Assembly: GCA_024707265.1 (NCBI GenBank) | Contig: JANQAB010000002.1 | Coordinates: 888,188-952,187, forward strand | DNA: 64,000 nt | DNA from: Sporocytophaga sp. | GTDB lineage: Bacteria > Bacteroidota > Bacteroidia > Cytophagales > Cytophagaceae | Direction of reading: 5' to 3' | The notes under the pieces: generated by a model | The model's database searches: none | Told to the model about the DNA's origin: nothing | The model's input: only the letters and a program-made list of their open reading frames with translations | Translations under genes and position numbers: made by a program | Part shown: positions 26,665 to 35,514 of the stretch, one piece after another | How the letters are laid out: each line of letters starts with the position of its first letter | Position numbering within the stretch: the stretch's first letter is position 1

Positions 26665-27832
26665 ATGGGTATTTTAAAAAAGCATATTGCAATACTAGGA
26701 TCTACAGGTTCAATTGGAACACAAGCACTTGATGTTGTCAGAGCTCATCATGATAAATTTAAAATAGATGTCCTTTCTGCTGAGAATAATGCAGAATTGC
26801 TTATACGTCAGGGACTAGAATTTTTGCCGGAAACTGTAGTGATCGGAAATGCAGAACATTTACAGAAAGTCAGATCTGCACTGGAACCAGCAAATATTAA
26901 GGTGTTTTGTGGTAAAGAGGCGCTTGCAGACGTGGTGCAGACAGAAAGAATAGATCTCGTATTAACAGCGATGGTGGGCTATTCAGGTTTGTTGCCTACT
27001 CTGAAGGCAATTGCTGCCGGAAAAGATATAGCATTGGCAAACAAAGAAACGCTGGTGATTGCGGGGGAGTTGGTGACGCATGCAGCTAAAATAAGTAAAG
27101 TAAAGATTTATCCTGTTGACTCAGAACATTCAGCTATTTTTCAATGCCTCGCAGGGGAAGATTATTCAAAAATCGAAAAAATAATTCTTACAGCTTCCGG
27201 CGGACCGTTTCGCGGACAATCATTGGATTTTCTTAAAACTGTAACCAGACAAGATGCATTGAAGCATCCCAACTGGAGCATGGGAGCAAAAATAACCATA
27301 GACTCTGCCTCTTTGATGAATAAAGGACTTGAGGTGATTGAAGCTAAGTGGTTGTTTGGACTTGAATCTTCACAAATTGAAGTAATTGTACATCCTCAAT
27401 CTATCATTCATTCTCTTGTTCAGTTTAATGATGGCTCCATGAAAGCTCAAATGGGACTTCCAGATATGAAGCTGCCAATTCAATATGCGCTTGCTTATCC
27501 AGAACGTCTCAATTCAGATTTCCCTAGGTTCAATTTTCTTGATTATCCTAATCTGACTTTTGAAAAGCCGGATATGGAAACCTTCAGAAACTTAAAGCTG
27601 GCTTATGAGGCAATGGAAAAGGGGGGGTAACATGGCTTGTATTTTAAATGCTGCAAATGAAATTGCTGTTCAGGAGTTTTTGGCAGATAAAATAAACTTC
27701 CTGGATATTCCCGATGTTGTTGAAGACTGTATGGCCAGTATTCCGTTTATTTGCAGGCCATCCTATGAAGATTTTGTACAGACTGATCTTGAAACAAGAC
27801 AGCTTGCAAAAAGAAAGCTTCATAAAGTATAA
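26665..27832 (+). CDS. dxr: 1-deoxy-D-xylulose 5-phosphate reductoisomerase (one frame break)
   Basis: MEP-pathway enzyme that converts DXP to MEP with NADPH. The N-terminus has the dinucleotide-binding motif [14 protein letters not shown] (about 10-23). Active-site segments follow: [46 protein letters not shown]. The frame breaks at the G7 run 27621-27627; dropping one G joins EAMEKGG directly to [11 protein letters not shown], the conserved continuation. The product is then 388 residues, normal for DXR. It precedes rseP by 58 nt, an arrangement often seen across bacteria, including Bacteroidota. Confidence 0.92.
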
Positions 27833-27890
27833 ATTTTACTTATATTTTTCATATTTATTGATTACTATTGTTTAAAGGAAATTAGAGATA

Positions 27891-29213
27891 ATGGATGTAT
27901 TAGGCATTTTAATTATGGCAGGTCAGCTTTTGCTGGCGCTTTCTATTTTGGTGGGAGTTCACGAAGCGGGGCACATGTTTGCTGCTAAATATTTCGGAAT
28001 GCGGGTGGAAAAATTTTCGATTGGTTTTCCTCCAAAAATTTTCGGATTTAAGAAAGGTGAAACAGAATATTCTTTTGGAGCTGTACCACTAGGTGGTTTC
28101 GTAAAAATCTCCGGAATGATTGATGAGTCGCTTGATACAAAAGAGCTTTCAGAAGAACCCAAACCTTACGAATTCAGAGCTAAGCCAGCCTGGCAAAGGT
28201 TAATCGTTATGATGGGCGGCATAATTGTCAATGTTGTTGTGGGAATTATAATATTTATTGCATTGACTTACATTTATGGAGCTCAATATATTCCCGCATC
28301 AGAGGTAAATGTAAATGGTATTGTTGCGCATGAATTAGGTAAGGAAATAGGCCTTAAAACAGGGGATAAGATCATTAACGTCAATGGAAAACCATATGAA
28401 AGATTTCCTGAAGATGTAATGAATGCCGATCTTTTCCTAACTGATAATAACTACTACATCGTGGATAGGAATGGCCAGACTTTAAAAATAGACATCCCAA
28501 GTAATATTGCTGGAAAACTTTCCGAAGAAAAGAATAATTTCATTTCTCCAATAGCCCAATTTAAAGTTGCGGAAATCGATAAAGGGACCAATGCGGCAAA
28601 AGCTGGTTTAAAACCTAATGATTTAATTATTGGTATCAATGGTGATTCAATAAGATTTTTTCATGAACTCACAGCTAAGCTAGCTACATTGAAAAATAAA
28701 AATGCTGAAGTTGATGTATTAAGGAATGGGAAGAAATTAACTTTAAAATCAAAGGTAGATGAAGAAGGTAGGTTGGGCTTTCGCCCTGAGCTTTTGTTCA
28801 CTACTAAAACTGATTATTTTACATTCTTTCAATCAATTCCACGAGGAACCTCCGAAGCTTTTGCTGTAATCACCAATACCGTTAGAGGTTTTGGTAAAAT
28901 CTTTAAAGGGGATGTACCCGTAAGTAAATCAGTAAGTGGACCGATTGGAATAGCTTCAAAATTTGGAAGTCAGTGGATATGGCAGAAGTTTTGGTTTATG
29001 ACCGGGCTACTTTCTATGGTTTTAGCCTTTATGAATTTCCTGCCAATTCCTGCATTGGATGGCGGACATGTTATGTTCCTTACATACGAAATAGTTTCAG
29101 GAAGAAAACCATCTGACAAATTTCTTGAAGTGGCCCAGAAAGTCGGAATGGTCATTCTTTTATCTCTTATGGTATTTGCCTTTGGTAATGATATATTTAA
29201 AATATTTCAATAA
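27891..29213 (+). CDS. rseP: RIP site-2 metalloprotease RseP
   Basis: A 440-residue M50 family protease. The zinc site is HEAGH (about residues 24-28) in the first membrane helix, and the third ligand lies in NFLPIPALDGGH near the C-terminus. PDZ segments lie between (about 120-300, e.g. GTNAAKAGLKPNDLIIGING). RseP cleaves anti-sigma factors and signal-peptide remnants inside the membrane. The window also holds a sigma/anti-sigma pair (21.5-22.7 kb), so that anti-sigma factor is a conceivable substrate; this is speculation. It sits between dxr and a LysM gene. Confidence 0.93.
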   Translation: MDVLGILIMAGQLLLALSILVGVHEAGHMFAAKYFGMRVEKFSIGFPPKIFGFKKGETEYSFGAVPLGGFVKISGMIDESLDTKELSEEPKPYEFRAKPAWQRLIVMMGGIIVNVVVGIIIFIALTYIYGAQYIPASEVNVNGIVAHELGKEIGLKTGDKIINVNGKPYERFPEDVMNADLFLTDNNYYIVDRNGQTLKIDIPSNIAGKLSEEKNNFISPIAQFKVAEIDKGTNAAKAGLKPNDLIIGINGDSIRFFHELTAKLATLKNKNAEVDVLRNGKKLTLKSKVDEEGRLGFRPELLFTTKTDYFTFFQSIPRGTSEAFAVITNTVRGFGKIFKGDVPVSKSVSGPIGIASKFGSQWIWQKFWFMTGLLSMVLAFMNFLPIPALDGGHVMFLTYEIVSGRKPSDKFLEVAQKVGMVILLSLMVFAFGNDIFKIFQ

Positions 29214-29230
29214 ATTTTATTTAACCTAAT

Positions 29231-30667
29231 ATGATTAAAAGGTTTTTTCAGGTTTGCCTCTTGCTACTGTTAGGAAATACTCCTGTGTTTTCTGCCCCGC
29301 TTGATTCCCTTGGAGTCGTCAAAATCGACGACAAGCTCCATGTGAAATATCTGGTCTCTCCCGGAGAAACTATATATGGTATTTCAACAAAATATGGTGT
29401 CTCTGTTAATGACCTGATGGAAATCAATCCTCAGTTAGAAAATGGCCTGAAGGTGGGGCAGATCATCAATATCCCTTATAATCCTGCAATCATTCAGCAG
29501 ATCAGAAAAAGTGAGGATGCTATAGTGCATAAAGTGGGAGCTGGTGAAACATTGTTCGGTATTTCCAAAAAATACAACATTCCAATGAATGACCTTTTAA
29601 AGTGGAATGGCATGGAACTTAAAGCTGGTCAGGAGATTGTTGTGGGATATAAGAGTCAGCAAAATGCTTCTAACACAATTGCTCAAAACCCAACTCCTAA
29701 AACAGAACCTGTAAAGCAAAATACAACAACAGAGCAGCCTAAGGCTGCTCCTGCTGTGAATACTGCGAACATTCAGACTCCAAAGTCTTCTCCCACTACA
29801 GAAACAAAGGAACCTGTAAAGCAAACTGTAGTTGCAGAAAAAACTACTCCCGTTGAAAAGACTAAGCCACAACCGGCATCTGCAGTCACTGCTGAACAAT
29901 CCAATACCACAGCTACAGCTTGGCCTACCAGTGGTCAGGAACAATACAGATATGATCCGGAAATGAAGCAAATTCTGGTGATTCCGTTTGACCCATATTT
30001 GTACTTCAGCGATGCGGATGATGAAATTGCAGCCAAATCCAATATGCCACGCACCAAGGTGCGTCAGGTATTCAGAAGAAGATTAAATGCTTTATTGGAT
30101 AAGCCTGGCTACGAAATGATATATCTTGTTGGCGGAAAAGCTAAGGACTCTATTGGAGACTTAAATAAAATTTACAGTTCAGTGAGCTATGCATATCAGG
30201 AATCTGTAACCACTGTTAATGTTCAGCAACAGGAGGTAAAAGAAGCCAAAGCAAAATCTACTAAGAACTGGATTGAGAAGCAGAAAGAAAAACTGATTCC
30301 TCAAAATGAAAAGAAATATGATGTGCCCGAAGATTATGGAAGCTATTTCGGAGTAAAGATCAAAAACCCACAAGAATTTTTCGAATATTTTAATTCAAAA
30401 TACAGTGTGGACTATTATATTTTCATCAATCAGTTTGAAGTTAAAACAGATTATGAGCATTGCCTGGATAGGGCTGCTTTAAATTTTGAAAGAAGCTTTA
30501 CTACTCATTTTTCAATATATGACAAAGAGGGTAAACAAATCGCAGGCAATAAATTTAAAACCCATTATAATTCCAATTCTAACTACGTCTACCAGATAGT
30601 AGCAGATAACTGTCCTAAAATAGCAGAAAGAATTTTATCAGAACTTCCTGCTCCGGATCAGAAATAA
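29231..30667 (+). CDS. Secreted LysM peptidoglycan-binding protein
   Basis: A 478-residue protein with signal peptide (MIKRFFQVCLLLLLGNTPVFSA). Two LysM domains follow at about 37-83 (YLVSPGETIYGISTKYGV) and 97-140 (HKVGAGETLFGISKKYNI). A long Thr/Pro/Lys-rich linker (about 145-235) leads to a C-terminal domain (about 240-475) that I do not recognise and that has no obvious catalytic motif. LysM domains bind N-acetylglucosamine in peptidoglycan, so it is periplasmic. It starts 18 nt after rseP and ends before the large cruciform at 30.7-30.9 kb. Confidence 0.8.
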   Translation: MIKRFFQVCLLLLLGNTPVFSAPLDSLGVVKIDDKLHVKYLVSPGETIYGISTKYGVSVNDLMEINPQLENGLKVGQIINIPYNPAIIQQIRKSEDAIVHKVGAGETLFGISKKYNIPMNDLLKWNGMELKAGQEIVVGYKSQQNASNTIAQNPTPKTEPVKQNTTTEQPKAAPAVNTANIQTPKSSPTTETKEPVKQTVVAEKTTPVEKTKPQPASAVTAEQSNTTATAWPTSGQEQYRYDPEMKQILVIPFDPYLYFSDADDEIAAKSNMPRTKVRQVFRRRLNALLDKPGYEMIYLVGGKAKDSIGDLNKIYSSVSYAYQESVTTVNVQQQEVKEAKAKSTKNWIEKQKEKLIPQNEKKYDVPEDYGSYFGVKIKNPQEFFEYFNSKYSVDYYIFINQFEVKTDYEHCLDRAALNFERSFTTHFSIYDKEGKQIAGNKFKTHYNSNSNYVYQIVADNCPKIAERILSELPAPDQK

Positions 30668-30680
30668 CAGTAAAACAGTA

Positions 30681-30873
30681 ACAGTAAACAGCTACGGAGA
30701 ACAGTAACAGAAAACAGTTACAACAGTTTATTGAAACAGGGACAATAAGAAAAAAACAATACTTCTCTAAAAAGACAAAGGCTGCCTATTTTGCAGCCTT
30801 TGTCTTTTTAGAGACATAAATTTATATATATCAATTCTGTTTACTATTATAGTTCTCTGTAGCTGTTTACTGT
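30681..30873. repeat. Nested inverted repeats flanking a terminator
   Basis: An outer pair of 22-nt arms (30681-30702 with 30852-30873) matches at 21 of 22 positions and is built of AACAGTAAACAG-like units that repeat imperfectly on both sides. Inside lies a perfect 22-bp terminator stem (30764-30814). The whole spacer between two convergent genes could extrude as one cruciform. Confidence 0.75.
30764..30814. terminator. Bidirectional terminator with perfect 22-bp stem
   Basis: 30764-30785 pairs perfectly with 30793-30814 around a 7-nt loop. It serves the LysM gene on the plus strand and the Nudix gene on the minus strand. Unusually long for a simple terminator. Confidence 0.9.
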
Positions 30874-30895
30874 AACTGTTACTATTGCTGTTTAC

Positions 30896-31480
30896 TCAAA
30901 TCTTCAGGATTCTAGCAGCCTTTAAAATTCCTGCTATGCTCAGACTATCAGTAATTTCATTGTTCATTACCATTTCCACGGCATCTCTCAGATGTACTCT
31001 CTTTACCTGCAATTCTTCAGTATCTTCAGGCTCGCTTTCTCCATCTTTCAGACCTTGGGCAAGATATAAATAGCCGACTTCAGAGGTCACACTGTTTGAA
31101 GTATGAATAGTGCAGATATTAGTCCATTTATCAGCAGTAAAACCTGTTTCTTCTTTGAGTTCTCTTTTTGCAGAGTCAAGTGGGTCAATTCCAATTGGTC
31201 CGCCACCCTCAGGAATTTCCCAGGAATATTCATTTAAAGTGTATCTATATTGACCAACAAGGTACGTATAGCCCTCATCATCTATCGGTATAATTCCGAT
31301 GGCTATATTTTTAAAAGTAACTACCCCGTAAATTCCATTTCCTCCTTTTGGATTAATTACCTGATCCTCGCGGACAGAAATCCATGGATTGTCATAAATA
31401 GGTCTGGAAGAGACTGTTTTCCACGGGTTTTGAGTTAGCTCCATATGTTCTGAATTTGAATTTGTGGATAAATTTAGCAT
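30896..31480 (-). CDS. Nudix hydrolase, ADP-ribose pyrophosphatase type
   Basis: Up to 194 residues; ATG codons at residues 1 and 13 are both possible, and MELTQNPW (182 residues) looks like the natural start. The Nudix box spans GGGPIGIDPLDSAKRELKEE followed by TGF, with the REL-EETG core that binds Mg2+. The preceding WEIPEGG and the surrounding strands resemble ADP-ribose/NDP-sugar pyrophosphatases. Such enzymes clear nucleotide-sugar diphosphates in the cytoplasm. Divergent from rnhB with about 70 nt between. Confidence 0.87.
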   Translation of the reverse strand: MLNLSTNSNSEHMELTQNPWKTVSSRPIYDNPWISVREDQVINPKGGNGIYGVVTFKNIAIGIIPIDDEGYTYLVGQYRYTLNEYSWEIPEGGGPIGIDPLDSAKRELKEETGFTADKWTNICTIHTSNSVTSEVGYLYLAQGLKDGESEPEDTEELQVKRVHLRDAVEMVMNNEITDSLSIAGILKAARILKI

Positions 31481-31550
31481 AATATAATTAAAAGAAGGAT
31501 TTCAGGGAGTCATTATTATTCCTTACTTTTATAATAGCAATTTGTTATTG

Positions 31551-32159
31551 ATGCTGAAATCCTACCATACTGAAGACTTAGTGGAAGCGGGGGTTGATGA
31601 AGCGGGAAGAGGCTGCCTTGCCGGTCCTGTTGTTGCTGCAAGCGTAATTTTGCCTAAAGATTACCATCATCCTATTCTCAATGATTCTAAACAGCTTTCA
31701 AAAAAGCAAAGAGAGCTGTTGCGTGAAGAAATAAAACGTGATGCAATTTCCTGGGCAATAGCCGAAGTCTCCCATACTGTCATTGACGAAATCAATATTC
31801 TGAATGCTTCATTTCTTGCCATGCACAAGGCTATCGGAAAGCTAAAAACCAAACCCGAACTGCTTCTTATTGATGGCAACAGGTTTAAGCCCTACAAAAA
31901 AACTAACCATCACTGTATTGTTGAAGGAGACGCAAAATATCTGAGCATTGCTGCGGCTTCTGTGCTGGCCAAAACTTACCGTGATGATCTTATGGTTAAA
32001 CTTGCTTCTAAATTTCCTGTTTATGATTGGGAAAATAATATGGGATATGGAACCCCAAAGCACAGAGAAGCAATTTTCCAAAATGGATTATCTCCTTTTC
32101 ACAGACTTTCTTTTAAAATTGACAAATCAGGCTCTTACTCTCAATTGAATTTATTTTGA
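31551..32159 (+). CDS. rnhB: Ribonuclease HII
   Basis: A 202-residue protein from ATG 31551 (MLKSYHTED); a TTG three codons earlier is less likely. The conserved start [15 protein letters not shown] carries the first two acidic metal ligands of the active site; LLIDGNRF and [12 protein letters not shown] provide the rest of the family pattern. It removes single ribonucleotides and the RNA of RNA/DNA hybrids in the cytoplasm. Length is typical. It is 68 nt upstream of gcvT. Confidence 0.95.
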   Translation: MLKSYHTEDLVEAGVDEAGRGCLAGPVVAASVILPKDYHHPILNDSKQLSKKQRELLREEIKRDAISWAIAEVSHTVIDEINILNASFLAMHKAIGKLKTKPELLLIDGNRFKPYKKTNHHCIVEGDAKYLSIAAASVLAKTYRDDLMVKLASKFPVYDWENNMGYGTPKHREAIFQNGLSPFHRLSFKIDKSGSYSQLNLF

Positions 32160-32227
32160 CCTTTCTCTTACAACATATCAAGACTTTAAACACTAGATAA
32201 AAAATCGTATTTTTATACAATTTTTAA

Positions 32228-33331
32228 ATGGAAAACACTGAAACAATACTCAAAAAGGTCCCTTTGAACGACCTTCATACTGCATTAGGTGCTAAAATGG
32301 TACCTTTCGCAGGGTTTAATATGCCTGTTCGTTATTCATCTGATCTGGATGAACATAATACTGTGAGAGACGCGGTCGGTATTTTTGACGTATCTCATAT
32401 GGGCGAGTTTATGGTGAGAGGAAATGGGGCTTTGGATTTAATTCAGAAGGTGACCAGCAATGATGCATCAAAACTGTTCAATGGGAAAATTCAATATTCT
32501 TGCCTGCCAAACTCAGATGGTGGTATCGTAGACGATCTCCTTGTCTATAAAATAAACAACGAGGAATATATGCTTGTTGTGAATGCATCAAATATTGAAA
32601 AGGACTGGAACTGGATAGCAAGTCATAATTCGTTTGGTGCTCAGCTGCAAAATATTTCTGATCAAATAGCACTTTTTGCAATTCAGGGACCAAAAGCTGC
32701 AGAAGCTCTTCAAGGACTTACAAGTCTGAATTTGTCTTCGATGGAATATTATACATTTGAAATTTCGGATTTTGCAGGTGTTTCAAATGTGATAGTTTCC
32801 GCTACAGGATATACAGGCGCCGGTGGGTTTGAAATTTATGTTCCCAATGATAAAGCTGTACATGTCTGGAATAAAATAATGGATGCGGGAAAGGCATTTG
32901 GAATAAAACCTATTGGTCTGGGAGCTCGTGATACTTTAAGGCTGGAAATGGGATTTTGTCTTTATGGAAATGACATAGATGACAGGACTTCTCCAATTGA
33001 GGCAAATCTTGGCTGGATAACAAAATTTACCAAAGATTTTATCAATTCTAAATCCTTAAAAGAACAAAAAGACAAAGGTGTGTCAAAGAAGCTGGTAGGA
33101 TTTGTGATGCAGGAGAGAGGAATCCCCAGAAGCCATTATCCGATTCTGGATGCTGAGGGAAATAAAATCGGAGAAGTGACATCCGGAACACAATCTCCTA
33201 CACTGTCTATCGGTATTGGAATGGGATATATTTCAACTCCCTTTGCGGAAATTGACTCAGAGATATTTATTGATATAAGGAATAAAAAACATAAGGCTAA
33301 GGTTGTAAAGCTTCCTTTCCTGAAGAAGTAA
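32228..33331 (+). CDS. gcvT: Glycine cleavage system aminomethyltransferase (T protein)
   Basis: A 367-residue T protein. It moves the methylene group from the aminomethyl-lipoyl H protein to tetrahydrofolate. Visible motifs include [12 protein letters not shown] near the N-terminus, [11 protein letters not shown], the folate-site strand [15 protein letters not shown], and [19 protein letters not shown]. GcvT_C spans about 285-365. A near-consensus promoter (TTTA, 19 nt, TATTTTTA) lies just upstream. No other glycine cleavage genes are in the window. comB follows after 10 nt. Confidence 0.94.
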   Translation: MENTETILKKVPLNDLHTALGAKMVPFAGFNMPVRYSSDLDEHNTVRDAVGIFDVSHMGEFMVRGNGALDLIQKVTSNDASKLFNGKIQYSCLPNSDGGIVDDLLVYKINNEEYMLVVNASNIEKDWNWIASHNSFGAQLQNISDQIALFAIQGPKAAEALQGLTSLNLSSMEYYTFEISDFAGVSNVIVSATGYTGAGGFEIYVPNDKAVHVWNKIMDAGKAFGIKPIGLGARDTLRLEMGFCLYGNDIDDRTSPIEANLGWITKFTKDFINSKSLKEQKDKGVSKKLVGFVMQERGIPRSHYPILDAEGNKIGEVTSGTQSPTLSIGIGMGYISTPFAEIDSEIFIDIRNKKHKAKVVKLPFLKK

Positions 33332-33341
33332 AAGTTTGAAT

Positions 33342-34064
33342 ATGAGAAAAGTGGATGTATGCCTTACCCCTGAACTGCTTCATTTATATGAAGTAGAAAA
33401 TCGGGTAGTTGTAATTGTTGATATTCTGAGGGCTACGTCCTGCATGACCGTCGCTATCGCAAATGGTGTAGAAAAAATTATTCCAGTTGCGAAGTTGGAA
33501 GAATGTCAGTCTCTCAGGCAAAAAGGCTGTGTTGGCGCTGCTGAAAGAGATGGAAAAATGCCTGAAGGTTTTGATCTTGGAAATTCTCCTCTTGCTTATC
33601 TAAACAATGCTTATGCTGGCAAAACCATTGCTATGACTACTACCAATGGCACCCAGGCGATTGCAAAATCAAAGGATGCTGAAGAAGTAATTATAGGTTC
33701 TTTTCTGAATAAAACGGCTGTTGTAAATTATCTCATTTCTCAGCCTAATGATGTGCTGATTGTTTGTGCAGGATGGAAAGGTAAAGTAAATCTTGAAGAT
33801 ACTCTATTTGCTGGTGCCATTGTGGAAGGCTTGAAAGGTCATTTTGAAATAGAAAATGATTCTGTTATTGCATCTGCCACATTGTACAATCATGCTAAAA
33901 AAGATATGCTTGCTTACCTTTCAGCTTGTTCGCATGTCAAAAGACTGAAAAATCTGAATATTCAAATGGATATAGAATTTTGTCTTCGTGAAGATCAGTT
34001 TAATGTAATACCGGTACTTAAAGAAGATGCACTGGTTGATATGAAAAAACTGGTTCTGACCTAG
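33342..34064 (+). CDS. comB: 2-phosphosulfolactate phosphatase family protein (ComB-like)
   Basis: Starts at ATG 33342 (MRKVDVCLTPEL); a TTG two codons upstream is less likely. The 240-residue product has the ComB pattern: VVVIVDILRATSCM, GAAERDGKMPEGFDLGNSP, TTTNGTQAI and VCAGWKGKVNLEDTLFAGA. Characterised members hydrolyse (R)-2-phospho-3-sulfolactate with Mg2+ in archaeal coenzyme M synthesis. Bacteroidota make no coenzyme M, so a different sulfonate or phosphate ester substrate is likely. Cytophagales do make sulfonolipids, but a link is speculative. It follows gcvT closely. Confidence 0.85.
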   Translation: MRKVDVCLTPELLHLYEVENRVVVIVDILRATSCMTVAIANGVEKIIPVAKLEECQSLRQKGCVGAAERDGKMPEGFDLGNSPLAYLNNAYAGKTIAMTTTNGTQAIAKSKDAEEVIIGSFLNKTAVVNYLISQPNDVLIVCAGWKGKVNLEDTLFAGAIVEGLKGHFEIENDSVIASATLYNHAKKDMLAYLSACSHVKRLKNLNIQMDIEFCLREDQFNVIPVLKEDALVDMKKLVLT

Positions 34065-34112
34065 TTCCAACGGTTTAAGATGGGGTCTCATTTTAAACTT
34101 TAAATAAAAAAA

Positions 34113-34151
34113 GAGTCCTGAATGAAGTGATTATACTCGCATTCAGGACTC
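34113..34151. terminator. Bidirectional terminator between comB and ilvE
   Basis: Perfect 12-bp stem GAGTCCTGAATG (34113-34124) with 34140-34151. A seven-base A run precedes it (strong T run for minus-strand transcripts) and GTTTTATTT follows it. Confidence 0.9.
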
Positions 34152-34172
34152 GTTTTATTTATGATATTTAGA

Positions 34173-35240
34173 TTACTTTATTCTGTATATCCAGCCGAAT
34201 TTATCTTCTGCCTTTCCAAGCTTAATGTCATTCAGCGCTTTATTCAATTTATTTGAAAGTTCTCTTGTTTCTTCTCCAGGGAGAACAAGGTCTGTTCCTT
34301 TGTAATTAATTGTAGAAATCTGAGTAATCGTTGCAGCTGTTCCTGTTCCGAAGGCATCTTTCAGCGTTCCGTTTTCATAAGCTTTTACAACTTCATCTAC
34401 TGATACTCTTCTTTCTTCCACTTTTACACCCCAGTCTTTAGCTAAAGTAAGGATACTGTCTCTTGTAATCCCTGCAAGAATTGATGAAGACAGAGGCGGG
34501 GTAACAAGAGTATCTCCGATGATGAACATCAGGTTCATGGTTCCGGATTCTTCAAAATATTTATGCTCTTTGCTATCTGTCCACATAATCTGCTGATATC
34601 CTTTTTCTGCCGCAAGTTTTGCAGGCAGAAGAGATGCAGCATAATTACCTCCTGATTTTGTAAAACCAGTACCACCTTCAGCAGCTCTTACATATTCTGT
34701 TTCAATGATCACTTTAACAGTTCCTTTGTAATACCCGGCTACAGGTGAAGTAAATACAATAAATTTATATGTAGATGATGGTTTTACCCCAATAAACTCA
34801 TCAGATGCATACATAAATGGTCTCAGGTAAAGAGAGCAGCCTGGCTGGTTAGGAATCCAATCTTTGTCCAGCTTGATAAGTTCTGTAATACCTTCAAGAT
34901 AAGCATTTTCGTCAAGCTCAGGCATGCAAAGTCTTTTAGCAGATTTGTTTAGCCTTTTATGATGATCAAGAGGACGAAATAGAAGAATGTCGCCATTGTC
35001 TGCTCTGTATGCTTTCAGACCTTCAAATATCGTCTGGCCATAGTGTAAAACAGAGGTGGCAGGACTCATTGAAATATTCTGGAAAGGCACAATTCTCAAT
35101 CCGCCCCACTGCTTATCTTGGTAATCCATGACAAACATATGGTCTGAGTACACTGCTCCAAACTCAAGATTTGTAAAATCCGTCTGACTTAACTTTGACT
35201 GTTTGGTCTTTTCAATCGCGATATTCTGAGTATTAATCAT
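34173..35240 (-). CDS. ilvE: Branched-chain amino acid aminotransferase
   Basis: A 355-residue fold-type IV PLP enzyme that interconverts Leu, Ile and Val with their 2-oxo acids. Signatures include GQTIFEGLKAYR, PLDHHKRLNKSAKRL, SLYLRPFMYASD, TKSGGNYAASLLPA (PLP-lysine region) and FGTGTAATITQI, which binds the PLP phosphate. Length matches the larger, eukaryote-like BCAT class common in Bacteroidota. It converges on comB across a strong terminator. Confidence 0.94.
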   Translation of the reverse strand: MINTQNIAIEKTKQSKLSQTDFTNLEFGAVYSDHMFVMDYQDKQWGGLRIVPFQNISMSPATSVLHYGQTIFEGLKAYRADNGDILLFRPLDHHKRLNKSAKRLCMPELDENAYLEGITELIKLDKDWIPNQPGCSLYLRPFMYASDEFIGVKPSSTYKFIVFTSPVAGYYKGTVKVIIETEYVRAAEGGTGFTKSGGNYAASLLPAKLAAEKGYQQIMWTDSKEHKYFEESGTMNLMFIIGDTLVTPPLSSSILAGITRDSILTLAKDWGVKVEERRVSVDEVVKAYENGTLKDAFGTGTAATITQISTINYKGTDLVLPGEETRELSNKLNKALNDIKLGKAEDKFGWIYRIK

Positions 35241-35421
35241 AAAAAGAGGAAATTCTCAATGTTTAACGGTAAAGTTATTATTTTGGTGATCCAAAATCAA
35301 TCAAAACTGACTTTTTACAAGATCAACCTGAAATTTTTTTAGCAAACCTTATGAAGGTATGCTGTTGCAATAACGGATTTTAGAAATTGTATGTTATTAT
35401 TTCTCCGTTAATTTTAAATAG

Positions 35422-35460
35422 AAAAATCCAAAAGGAAATGCTAAATTTCCTTTTGGATTT
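35422..35460 (-). terminator. Terminator downstream of lptD
   Basis: A perfect 16-bp stem (35424-35439 with 35445-35460) encloses a 5-nt loop; on the minus strand it is followed by a T run. It lies 55 nt past the lptD stop. Confidence 0.85.
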
Positions 35461-35514
35461 AAATTATTGAATTACATGTCATTGTAAGTCGTAAAAGATG
35501 TAACTATATTCTGA

